Source of the DNA: Purpureocillium takamizusanense
Lineage: Eukaryota > Ascomycota > Sordariomycetes > Hypocreales > Ophiocordycipitaceae
Assembly: GCF_022605165.1 (NCBI RefSeq)
Contig: NC_063069.1
Span: forward strand, 4,836,001-4,900,000
Direction: 5' to 3'
DNA length: 64,000 nucleotides
Below, piece after piece: positions 32,812-42,589 of the stretch (within the stretch, counting starts at the first letter, position 1; the number at the start of each line of letters is the position of its first letter). A program made the position numbers and the translations under genes. The notes below the pieces were generated by a model. The model saw nothing but the letters and a program-made list of their open reading frames with translations, was not told the origin of the DNA and made no database searches.

Positions 32812-34524
32812 ATGGACAAGTCGGCAGCTCAAGACGCCGTAGACAGCATCCACGATGATCCCGACTCGAATCCTCCTATCATGGGGCGGAGCACGCAGCA
32901 CAGACGGATTATCCTCACAGCACTGGCGAAATGGCTCGTAACTGTCACATTGGCCGTGTCCGTATACCTCGTTCTCTGGAGTTATTCCAGCAGGATCGCC
33001 ATGGCTAGCGACAAGAAGCGGGAGTTCAATGTCGTCATGACAGGGCTGTCCATAGGTCTGGGGTTGAGCACCGCCAGCTCGCTCAAGGCCATGGTAAGAG
33101 AACTGCGTTGGTGGCTGCTAAGCCTACGACAATACTCGTCCAAGGAGGTACGAGAGTGCTGAGAATTTTGGGGACGTTGAGGCAGAATGCTAATACGCCG
33201 CCCAGGCCGAGCTTATATTGAACAGCGAACACCTTAGCTGCATGATACAGTTGGGGTGGATATCGCGTGATTGGATCGTGCGGTCGTTTGTCCTGTTCTG
33301 GCTTTCCATCAACTTGGTATGTCTTTCTGGGAATGTGCCTTGGCTCCAGTCTCTTCTAACCGCTTCACCCCAGGCCGCGCAGATTGCCGTCGCAACAATC
33401 GGATTGACGTACAATGTGGACTCTTCGGAGATAATCGCTGTGACGGCTCCGGGGATGGTGTTTGTGCCAAACCTGTCTTCTATTGGGGACGTGAAACCAG
33501 AGACTGCTAGTCCCGAGCAGCTGCGGTATATCGCCAAGACGTAAGACCCCGCCCTTACCTGACATTAATATTGGTCACTCCGCCGACGCGAATCAGGCAT
33601 GGATCATATACCGATCATAGTGTCCGCTTGGGCATGGACGAGTACCTGCCGCGTCCTGGCACTATCGAGAGCATGAAGCAGCCCAACATATTTAGCGATA
33701 GGGACTCAACCCGACATACATATGTTTTTTACGAGGCAACCGTATATAACGCGTCTGGGAGACAGCCAGGCGAAACGCGGGTGGCGACGAATCGCTCCAT
33801 AACTTTTTTGACGACTTGTAGCAGCCATAAGGTCCTCAATGATGACGCCTGGAACACGACAGTCACCCTCGATGATGGCCACAAGACTCGTATCGGGCTT
33901 CCCAACTCCAGCGGTTTGAACCAAACGCTCTTCATGACCGACTCAGAACAGCCGGACCTGACGACTAGGTGGAGCATTATCAATGTCCTCGAGGCGTCGT
34001 CAACGGACTCGTGGCACTATAGGTGCAATGTTTCCGCCGAGCACGTCACTAATGCTGTGCTGGTAGAGCACGAAGTCAGCGACTTCGTCGCGACGGTGGC
34101 CTCAGCGGCCATCGCACTTCAGGGATTTGGTGCTGCTTTGAACGCAGCGAACTGCAGCAGGTCCCGGGATCAGTTCCAGAGCTACCCGTTCAAATCCTAC
34201 TACGGGGGCCCGCAGCAAGGTAACGGGGCCGCGTTGGCCTGGCGCATGTCGCTGTTTGCAGCAGGCTTTATCGCAAGCGTCGCTGAGTCCAACTATCTTC
34301 AAATGGTCCCCGGTCTAGCCCCCTTGGATACAGTTGTTCTTAAGCTATTCGATTGGGGGTATGTGCATCTTAACCTCGGACTCATCGTGGGACTACAGCT
34401 GCTGCTCGCCGCTGGGACGCTTGGGGTCGTCACACGCCATTGCCACCCACCACCGCAAATACTAGACACGGCCGACAATCAACGTTCGACTCAAACAAAC
34501 TCCTGGTCGTACATTGACATGTAA
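32812..34524 (+). CDS. Multi-pass membrane protein of unknown function
   Basis: Four exons, 32812-33147, 33206-33316, 33374-33540 and 33597-34524, give 513 residues; three small GT-AG introns (58, 57 and 56 nt) restore one frame. Hydrophobic segments: WLVTVTLAVSVYLVLW near the N-terminus, FNVVMTGLSIGLGLSTA, VRSFVLFWLSINLAAQIAVA, then after a long polar region VATVASAAIALQGFGAAL, MSLFAAGFIASVA and LNLGLIVGLQLLLAAGTL near the C-terminus. The polar middle (about 180-390) carries several N-glycosylation sequons (NASG, NRSI, NTTV, NQTL, NVSA), so it probably faces outside or the lumen. The stretch SLKAMVRELRWWLLSLRQ is of a kind seen in uncharacterised fungal membrane proteins. No transporter or receptor motif is recognised. 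It stands alone in a gene-poor block. Confidence 0.78.
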
Positions 34525-37500
34525 CAATCAAGGTTGCGTCGCCCACCATCGTCTACTGCTCATCCGACTGCAGCCCCTGCCTCGGAGTTCGTTCTCTCGT
34601 CGAGCCACCGACACGATCATCGCCTCGATGGCTATGACGGCTAGGCACAACAGCGGATATGCTTTCAGCCCAACGAAACGTGTCGAGCGCCTCATCGTGT
34701 CGACGGCGGTAGTATCGGCTCACGCGCGGTACGAGAAAAATCTAAACTCGTACATTATCAAGCAACGTGGTCGAGCCACTCCGGTGTTGGTTGGGAGCAA
34801 GTTGAGAAGGACTGTGCTACTGAAGTCGCAGCAAGACCCCAGCAGAACCCGTACTTGGTGGTCATCCTGATCGGTCTCGCACAGCAACAGTAGCACGCGT
34901 TGGAACTGGCAACGAGAGAGCAGATATCGGGAGTAAAGGTATGCAAAGTTAATGAGCGCACCTATTGTTTTTGTCATGGCTAACAGTATAGACATCGTCT
35001 AAGCAGCTACGCACTTCCGACCACGGCGCTACGTGTAAAATGCACCTACATACGACTAGAAACACTTGAACGTATGTCACCATGTTTGACGACCCTATAG
35101 GGCCCTCCCGGCAGTGGAGTATCTCCTTCTGGTATTTGCTTGTTCCTTCAGCGTCAGATCTCGAAGAAATAGAAACGTCAGACGGGATAAATACAAGAAT
35201 CGTGTTGACGCAACCACTTGGTCTGCAAGACATGCAGTTATGTTGTGAAGTGGTGCGACTAGGCACGACGGCAAAGGCATTCTGGATCCGGCGGGCATGT
35301 CAGACACGGCGAAGCATTCTAATCGGATTCACATACAGATGATACATAGTTGGAATTACTTTGCAACAATAAAATCGGAACATAGCGACCTCTTTCAACC
35401 TCAACAAACTTATGAATGCCATACACCCCGAATTTGTCTCAGATTCCACCCGTCTGCAAGTGACGAACGGAATGACCGTAGACGCCGCGGAGGGACGCGG
35501 AAATGAAAGAACTCGAGTGTAGAGAGTCGCGACGCGAATTGTAACAAAACTTTTTAGGCAGGCGGACGGTTGGTGTTGATCCTTAGTTTGAAACGGGCAC
35601 AGTGATTAGATGCAGTTACAGGATCTTGTTTCAAACTTGACCTCGCCGCTGTGGCAAAGTTGACTATCGGTCTGTCATGCCTCGGGGGGGCGCAGCTATC
35701 GCGTGGTGCGGAAATCTTCAAAACAGATGGGGCTCTGCAATCTTGCTCCAGACTTGTTACGGACTGGGAGATTCGATGGTGTGTCACGCGAGGTCTGAAT
35801 GATCACAAAGAGAGGAATATTGGCATGCTCACGAGGGGCGGTGTAATCCTCCAAAGGATGGAGCCAAGAACTACGTAACAGTCAACTTTCTCCGCCGGAA
35901 CCGGAACGAGAGTGGAAGACAATACCTCGCACAGTGGGGCATGATGCTAGTACTTCGTGGATACTTGTGAAGCTATACGCGGCAAGGGCAACGGCTTAGT
36001 CCTGTGCGGAGATCCCTGATTACGTGCTACGTATGCTCATCAGATGGTCTGGGGGTGCCAAGATACTCAATCTGTTCTATACGTGATCTCAATATGCTCG
36101 CTAATCGGCGCAGAGACTGCAAGTGAGATGAAACTTTCCTCCCTGGGACGCTCGACGCTCTGGTTAGTTGAAAGGTATCTGCACGTGGTCAAGGCAATGA
36201 TGCTACCTCAGCCATTCATGTTCTAGGGCTTCTCTGGCCTGCTCGTCACTTCATAGTCGTTGCTCTCGTCGCTCGCCTTTCTTTCCCAGCCCCTTTTTCA
36301 AACCGTTTCGCCTGCCTAGTCAGGCTAGATCTCCGGCGGATTCGGAAGGAGTTAAGCATATGTTGATCGGAGAGCCTAAATCATGTCATCGTAGCTTTGG
36401 TGTTGTAGGGCTTGTGTTCGAAGGCGCAGCCCAGCCACCGTGCGCGACCTGACTGCAGGCTTACTCCGCCACCACGAAACTTGCTCACCGCGCATTCCAG
36501 TCTCTCCAATGCCTCCCGCGTCCTCTAAATGATGTTATCAACGAGTCTGGTGTTGTCTGGGAAAAATAATCGGGAGTCGTTGCATGGCTTAGTCGCGTCG
36601 GTCTCGGTACAAGTACTGTGCAAGCCACAACGCGGCATTAACATCGGGGATATTGTCAATGACTGTTAGCATGGTTTGATGTCCAATCCCGCTGGCGATC
36701 CGCGAAACGTCCACGACTAGTCCTCCTATGGTGCTATCCAGTCAACATCTAGATCATACTCGGTGCCTGTGGCTGGGACATTTCAAGGGGCGGCCACAAC
36801 GGGCGTGCATAACGAAGTGCGCACCAGTGCCCCGTGATAGCGTCGGCTGTATCCCATAGAATTAAGAAAGACAGCCGGAATTCACAGCCCATGTACTCCG
36901 TACTCAACATGAGGCAAGAGGCTGTGGCGCTCCGGGAGGCGTTGCACTAGTTTGGCGTGGGCCCTAACGTCGCGGAACGAAAACGTCACGGAACGAGAAG
37001 AGGTGGCGGGCAGTGTTGAGCCATCCCAAGCCTGGAATTTGGTCTATGCCAGCCGAGAAAATCTGCCGAGCCTCGAGGCATGGTCGACTGACGGGCTGAT
37101 TTCTTTTGCTCCTGAGCTTGAGGTGGTGCCTTTGCCGAATTTAGGTTTTGGAAAAGGGACCATTCCGCACTCGGGTTGCACTGAGTGCACGTGTTTCGTT
37201 AATTTCATGGCGGCTGTTCGGGACAAGCCGACGGAGGTAACGAAAGTTCTCGTCCGGATTTACATCGTGTTCATAGTCGCTCTTCGGAAAGCCATTGAGC
37301 TATGACGTTCATCTTGTCGTTGATACCTCGTGCCAGCGGGACTGGCGGCTGGAAGAGGTCGTGTGAGATGTTGATCAATACTTGGCCCGCCTCTCCACAA
37401 TTACGAGGCTGAGCGCATGGCATAGTCAATTTTTTGGCTGCTGCCTGTTTCCTCGTGTGCTCCGTTCGGGGGGGAGAGGAATGAAGCGTGCCCCTGCAGG

Positions 37501-39412
37501 ACGGGCAGCTGTTCAAGGGGGAAATCATCAATCATATCCCCCAACGCATAGGGAGGCAGCGTCTTGTCCAGCGGTCAGCCTCCCGCGGAACTGAGACAGT
37601 ACTGCCACGCCGCATGAATGCCCGTCGGACCAGTTTCGTTTATCGTGATGGCATTCATCTCATCGCAGCGCCCCTTCCTGGACAATAGTCGCGTGTCAGC
37701 GCACGACGGTCCGCGGGTGTCTCGTAGACGGTCCAGTCGGAGGACCTGGCTGTTGTGGCAGGGGTCTGGTGGTTACCTTTCCTGGAACAACCCTGTGATA
37801 AATCAAATGCAGAGGCACGGCATGTTTTTTTCTTCTAATTTCTTTGGAGACTTGAGCATCTTACTCCATGTTCTTAAGAGCAGGGACGCACATGTACATA
37901 CATATTAAGCCCACACCGGACAATGCATTAGTGTCCTGCAAACATGAGGACCAACAGGCACACGGCATTGACGTTTTACTGGCGAGATGCCTGGAGTCAT
38001 TTTGATGCTGAAAGAGTCTCCCGTGTTGCTGTCGAATCTACAATTGATGTTCCAGCGTGGAGCGGTGATCACCACGGCCCCGCTATGCCAGATGCAAGAC
38101 GTGGAGCACTATGACGGCGTGTGAGGACATTACTCAGTCCATATGGGGCACTCCCACGTACCTAAGGCCTCGAACCTTCAACCAACGGCGGTGGCGTCCA
38201 ATCGCCCCGACCGGCGCTGCCCCTTTTGGGAAAACGGTGGCCGCGTGGGGAGCGTGGCTTATACGTCGCATCCCGTCCAGTCAGGTTTCTCAGGGAGTAG
38301 CATTGGCCTCGGAGGGAGGGGGGGGGGAACTGAGGAAGCACCGTTGAGGGCTCTGCACTGGACTTTTCGGTGGGTAATGGTGTCATTTTTTTTTCTCACG
38401 ACGACGGGTGCGCTTGAGGGGTGTCAGTGCGTAAATGGGAGCAAAAGTTCTTAACTGCACGTGGTGGTGGCGGGCGGCCGCGGCGGCAGCAGCAGCATCA
38501 GCATCAGAGACCAACGAGAGCTGTCATGTCGTCCGCACGTCAAGCGCAGTCTGTTTACGCCGATGAATGGACAAAGTGAAGGGGAAACGAGACGACAGAA
38601 AAGAAATCGACGGGTGTAAGTGGTCCGCCGGCATACGACGCGGTTTGAGTTCAGCTCCCAACAACGTCTCAATGGAAGATGAAGGGGGGAAAGCAAAACA
38701 AATCATAGTCTCTGGCGAAACGGGCATGCTCCCCGACAGACAACGGACGCATCGTGTGATGGGAAGATGCCTGCCCCGGCAGTGGTGTGCATGGCGCAGC
38801 CGCAGGGCAAGGCCACAAGCCACAGCCGGTAGGCCTTTTGTCACGCCGAGGGCAGTGTGAGCGCAGCAGGGAGAGAAGAAGCTCCGTCTAAAAGCTTAGT
38901 AACGTTGGCAGTAGTAGTAACGTTAGTACGTGGTTGACAGGAGGAGGAGAAGTAGGGAGGGGAGGGGAAAGGGGGGGACCGCCAAAAAGGAACCGATCAA
39001 TGTCTAGGTCGTGGCGGTGACTTGAAGGCGGGACAGTCCGAGTTTCCGGGGCGGTGGCTTGGGCTGGCATTAGAAGCCGTCGGGACTCCATAGTTGACGC
39101 CCCCCCTTTTCGGACTCATTCGTTGATGAAAGGTGCCCCGGCGAGTTTTTGTTTCGTCATTCTTGTCATCGATACTACTTGAAGCAACGATCCCATGTGC
39201 CGTCCCCCGATAAACAGTCGATACGAAGGGCACACGACACACCTGTCCGATGCCCGACCTGACCCTCGTGAGCCGGCTCAACGCGACATGTTGGCACCGG
39301 GACCGCGGAGATGTGATCCTGACTGCCGCCACCACCTCCGCTGCTGCATGTGCCGCCGCCGCCGCCGCCGCCTCCGCCGACACCGCTGCCGCTGCCGCAG
39401 AAGACGACTCCA
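34525..39412. other. Gene-poor intergenic region with one gene relic
   Basis: 4.9 kb. Apart from the minus-strand relic at 36589-37667, no intact gene is supported; the rest shows only short ORFs. The last 1.5 kb before 39412 is the promoter or 5' leader of the zinc-finger gene; upstream exons cannot be excluded. Confidence 0.45.
36589..37667 (-). pseudogene. Probable decayed protein-coding gene, family not recognised
   Basis: Protein-like segments occur in order on the minus strand but in different frames. The first, 37667 to 37578, opens CDEMNAITI and ends YCLSSAGG at an in-frame TGA (37575-37577). The same frame resumes with KTLPPYALGDMIDDFPLEQL. Near 37320-37271 another segment reads KMNVIAQWLSEERL and stops. 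Near 36760 TEYDLDVDW occurs. A 50-codon frame from 36741 contains VSRIASGIGHQTMLTVI and ends at TAA (36589-36591). Composition is unlike the surrounding DNA, and none of the segments has a good start. The simplest reading is a gene broken by stops and indels; a gene with several unrecognised introns is less likely. No family is assigned. Confidence 0.42.
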
Positions 39413-41119
39413 ATGGACGCCGACGACTCTACCTCCTCCTCCGCAGCCTCGCTCCACACGCGGGCGTTGTTGGGGCTGCATCACGAAAACGCTCCCGACT
39501 GCAGCAGCACCAGCAGCAACCTCAGCCTGACCCCCCACGCTTCCTGTAGTACCACCACCTACCCTTCATCCTCATGTTCCGCCTCGTCATCGCCGCCATC
39601 CAGCGTGGTTGTCGGGACAAGCAACGCCTTCGTTGACCACCAGCCCTATGCAGCCCAGCCCAGCTCTCGCGTCGGCAGCGTTGCCGACCCGTCCCCCCCT
39701 GACTCCACGGCTCAGGCACCAAGCCGCGTGCGAGCCGAACACTCCGATCTGCCGCAGCCACCACCATCACGGTCTCTAGGTCTGTTTGATAGACTTCAGA
39801 TCGGCGGCCCGTCGCCTTCGACGTCCTGGAGCCAACAGGGCCACGCGCAAGCAGCCACCCACACCCAAAATCAACAACAACACCACCATCACCGCCATCA
39901 ACAGCAGCAGCACCTCCCCCCTCCTGGCCACCATGCGGCCGCCCCAAGCAGAGCCGCATCCATGTCGTCATCGTCGTCGGCGGCCCTTGGTGAGGCCTCC
40001 TCTGTGCCCAGGGCCGGCCCGGGGCAACGGAGTGGCGGCAGCAGCAGCGCCACCAAGACGAACACGGCGACGTCCTCTAAGACTACTACGACTACTACCG
40101 GCAGCACTACTACCAACAGCAAGCAAAAGTATCCGGCAAACCTGACCTGTCCGCTTTGTTCCAAGAGCTTCACCCGCTCCTACAACCTCCGCTCGCACCT
40201 GCGCACCCACAATAACGAGCGCCCCTTCGAGTGCTCCGTCTGCGGCAAGGCCTTTGCCCGCCAGCACGACCGCAAGCGCCACGAGCGCCTCCACCTCGGC
40301 GAGAAGCAGTTCGTCTGCCGCGGCGACCTCGACCTTGGCGGCCAGTGGGGTTGCGGCCGCGCCTTCTCGCGCGTCGACGGCCTCGCTCGGCACCTCCGCT
40401 CCGACATGGGCAGCGAGTGCGTCCGACCCCTATTCGACCAAGAAATGCGGCAGCACCAGCAGCAACAGCAACAACAGCAGCAGCAACAACAACAACACCA
40501 CCAACATAGGGGGGTAGTGCAGCAACTGCCCCCGTTGCAAATCCCCGGCATGTCGACCGCAGCAACCATGATGACACCGATGAGACCGTCAAACATGACA
40601 CAACAACAACACCTGCAAATGGGCTACGGGGGCCAGCACCAGCACCACCAACACCACCCTCAGCAGCACCAGCACTTTGGCACCACAGCGGCATCTCCCA
40701 TGGATCTCGACGGCGGCATGTCGTGGCCCCCTGCACTCGGCCACCACAACCACCATCCTTCTCACCACGCCGGAACGACAGCGACAACGGCGACCATGGC
40801 CACGACGCCCGCGGCAGCGACGGCCGGCGTCTGGACGAGCATGGCGCCCCTCCCTGCTGCGTTGCTGGCGCAGTATCCCTCCCTCGCGCACGCGAGCTGG
40901 TCCCCGGGGGCAACGGCCTCGACGTCTCCGAGCGGCGACCCCTTCTCCGCCATCGACGGCATGTTCGATTTTGATAGCGGGACGGCGAGCGACGCTGGCG
41001 CGTCAGGTGCAGGCACCGCTTATACGAGGTGGTGGAGCTCCTATACGGACGTGTCCAGCGGCATGAAAGTCCAGGACCAGGGCGAGGACCAACCCGACAC
41101 TCCGGGGCAGTATATTTGA
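39413..41119 (+). CDS. C2H2 zinc-finger transcription factor, Crz1-like DNA-binding region
   Basis: A 568-residue protein with no intron seen in this frame. Three tandem zinc fingers lie in the middle. Finger 1 is CPLCSKSFTRSYNLRSHLRTH; finger 2 is CSVCGKAFARQHDRKRHERLH. Finger 3 is the atypical long form starting FVCRGDLDLGGQWGCGRAFSR and ending in a cysteine after RHLRSDMGSEC. This arrangement matches the calcineurin-responsive factor Crz1/CrzA, which binds CDRE elements in calcium and stress responses. The flanks are low-complexity: Ser/Pro-rich N-terminus, His and Gln runs on both sides of the fingers. No clear PxIxIT or serine-rich calcineurin docking region was seen, so it may be a paralogue. 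The ATG at 39413 is used; the frame upstream begins with GTG and is poly-proline. Confidence 0.85.
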   Translation: MDADDSTSSSAASLHTRALLGLHHENAPDCSSTSSNLSLTPHASCSTTTYPSSSCSASSSPPSSVVVGTSNAFVDHQPYAAQPSSRVGSVADPSPPDSTAQAPSRVRAEHSDLPQPPPSRSLGLFDRLQIGGPSPSTSWSQQGHAQAATHTQNQQQHHHHRHQQQQHLPPPGHHAAAPSRAASMSSSSSAALGEASSVPRAGPGQRSGGSSSATKTNTATSSKTTTTTTGSTTTNSKQKYPANLTCPLCSKSFTRSYNLRSHLRTHNNERPFECSVCGKAFARQHDRKRHERLHLGEKQFVCRGDLDLGGQWGCGRAFSRVDGLARHLRSDMGSECVRPLFDQEMRQHQQQQQQQQQQQQQHHQHRGVVQQLPPLQIPGMSTAATMMTPMRPSNMTQQQHLQMGYGGQHQHHQHHPQQHQHFGTTAASPMDLDGGMSWPPALGHHNHHPSHHAGTTATTATMATTPAAATAGVWTSMAPLPAALLAQYPSLAHASWSPGATASTSPSGDPFSAIDGMFDFDSGTASDAGASGAGTAYTRWWSSYTDVSSGMKVQDQGEDQPDTPGQYI

Positions 41120-41512
41120 CACTTATGGAACGGGAGAGGGTCCGCCCCTGGCGCTGCGGGCGTGTACACCGTGTAAACTGGCATGAGGCGCTCGTCATTT
41201 TCAAATTACGACGTTGATACCAGCTGGGACCTTGACCCCTGACTGGAAACCCCGACACTACCCGGCAGCCATCTCAGTTTCCAGCTGCGACTGGAGCTTC
41301 GGGGCAACAAAGTCTTCTTAGGGGCAATAGAATACCATTTTCAACGCAAAGTCTGGCTACATCAAATCCTAACTCGCCGGACAGAGCGAACCCACATACC
41401 CCTATCGCCCCCCTTTTCACCGGACTCTAACTCCAACCCCGCCGGTCAAAAAATCAAACCCGCCTTCCCTCAGCACCGCCCATCCCATCCCATCCCCTTC
41501 CACCATGCCACA
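41120..41512. other. Convergent 3' intergenic region
   Basis: 3' ends of the zinc-finger gene and the unknown minus-strand gene. Nothing else seen. Confidence 0.5.
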
Positions 41513-42184
41513 TCAGCTCGTTTGCGGAAGTTGCCCCGGGTCGGCAAGCCGCATCGTCCAGGACCCCCCCATCGGGCCGGCATGCCTCTCCCACCCATCC
41601 TCGACCTCCTTCTTGAGCTCCCTCATGTACGTCACGTCGCGCAGGTCATACCAGTGGTAGATGTACTCGACCTCGAGGTCTCGAATGTCCCGCTGCAGCA
41701 GCTCGACGGCCGTCTCGCACCTCTTCTTCCTCCAGAGGCCACGCGAGTTCGGCGCCGGCCGGCGCTTCGCCTTGCCCCCGCGCTTCATCCGCTTCTCCAC
41801 CTCTGCCGGGTGCTGCCACAGGTCGTCTGCGGGCGTGTCCCAGAGGTCAGACTTGAACATGCTCAGGCGCAGCGCCCGGATGAGGCACTGCCGCAGCAGC
41901 ACCCCGTGGATCAGCCCCGCCATCCTGTGCTCTAGGCGCACTGTGCGGCAGCGCGACAGGTTGATGTCCAGTCGCATGGGCTCGCCGTGAGGGAACTCGG
42001 CGATGACGTACGGCGGCGGGAGGGGGATGCCGAAATCTGTGCAGAGGGGACGGTACTGCAGCTCCCGGCGCAGGTCCTGGACGTCGCCCGTGGGCAGCGG
42101 CCCCGTGCATCTAGGGATGGGGGTGCCGCTTGGCAAGGGGTTTTGAGGGCGGCCACGAGAAGGTCCTGGTATTTGGGAAACCAT
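41513..42184 (-). CDS. Hypothetical protein, 223 residues
   Basis: Single-exon frame with a good ATG at 42184 and a strong TATA region (42377-42388) about 190 bases upstream. The protein is Arg-rich with no signal peptide or membrane segment. A Pro-rich N-terminus (30 or so residues) is followed by a folded-looking part with many charged and aromatic residues, for example FGIPLPPPYVIAEFPHGEP, HRMAGLIHGVLLRQCLIRAL, a basic KRMKRGGKAKRRP patch, and IYHWYDLRDVTYMRELKKEV. I recognise no family. The opposite-strand frame is a shadow. Two and a half copies of a 41-bp repeat lie just before the start. Confidence 0.6.
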   Translation of the reverse strand: MVSQIPGPSRGRPQNPLPSGTPIPRCTGPLPTGDVQDLRRELQYRPLCTDFGIPLPPPYVIAEFPHGEPMRLDINLSRCRTVRLEHRMAGLIHGVLLRQCLIRALRLSMFKSDLWDTPADDLWQHPAEVEKRMKRGGKAKRRPAPNSRGLWRKKRCETAVELLQRDIRDLEVEYIYHWYDLRDVTYMRELKKEVEDGWERHAGPMGGSWTMRLADPGQLPQTS

Positions 42185-42197
42185 GATGGCGAGTTGC

Positions 42198-42290
42198 GGC
42201 GATGCTTGTACTGGACGACCAGAGATGAGGGTGAGTTCAGGCGATGCTTGTATAAGAGAGACCAGGGATGCGGGGTGAGGTGATGCGATT
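42198..42290 (-). repeat. Degenerate tandem repeat of about 41 bp
   Basis: GGCGATGCTTGTA recurs at 42198 and 42240, and a diverged GGTGATGCGATT follows at 42279. The unit also shares GACCAG(A/G)GATG and GGTGAG. It lies in the presumed 5' leader of the hypothetical gene. Confidence 0.65.
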
Positions 42291-42376
42291 CTAGTACGAG
42301 TCGAATAGAGACAAGAGTGCTTCTCGACTCAGCATCAGTGAGCGTTGAAGAGGAATCTTGTCGTGTGTTTGCATCT

Positions 42377-42388
42377 TATATATATATA
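42377..42388 (-). promoter_or_regulatory. TATA box of the hypothetical gene
   Basis: Six TA units (TATATATATATA) followed by AG on the minus strand, 193 bases before the ATG at 42184. Confidence 0.5.
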
Positions 42389-42589
42389 GAAGAAAACCAA
42401 GAATCGCTTTGATCGGCATCCCGTTCGTCGCGGGACAAACAACCGGAAAGGGCGGTTCAAACACCTTTGTCTCCATGCTGTGGTGAAAACTGCGCTGCAA
42501 CAAGTCCGCGTGAATGGATCGCGTGCGATCGTCGGGACACAAACGTACTGAACGGAGCCCATGGAAACCAATTTTGAAGTCTATTGTAT

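Larger units (their letters stand above)
42185..42589. other. Intergenic region with tandem repeat and TATA box
   Basis: Promoter of the unknown gene on the minus strand and 3' flank of the SDR gene. Contains the repeat at 42198-42290 and the TATA region at 42377-42388. Confidence 0.55.

Noticed and set aside
36952..37305. 117-codon plus-strand ORF in the gene-poor block
   Set aside because: Begins with TTG, has no domain and lies opposite the minus-strand relic.
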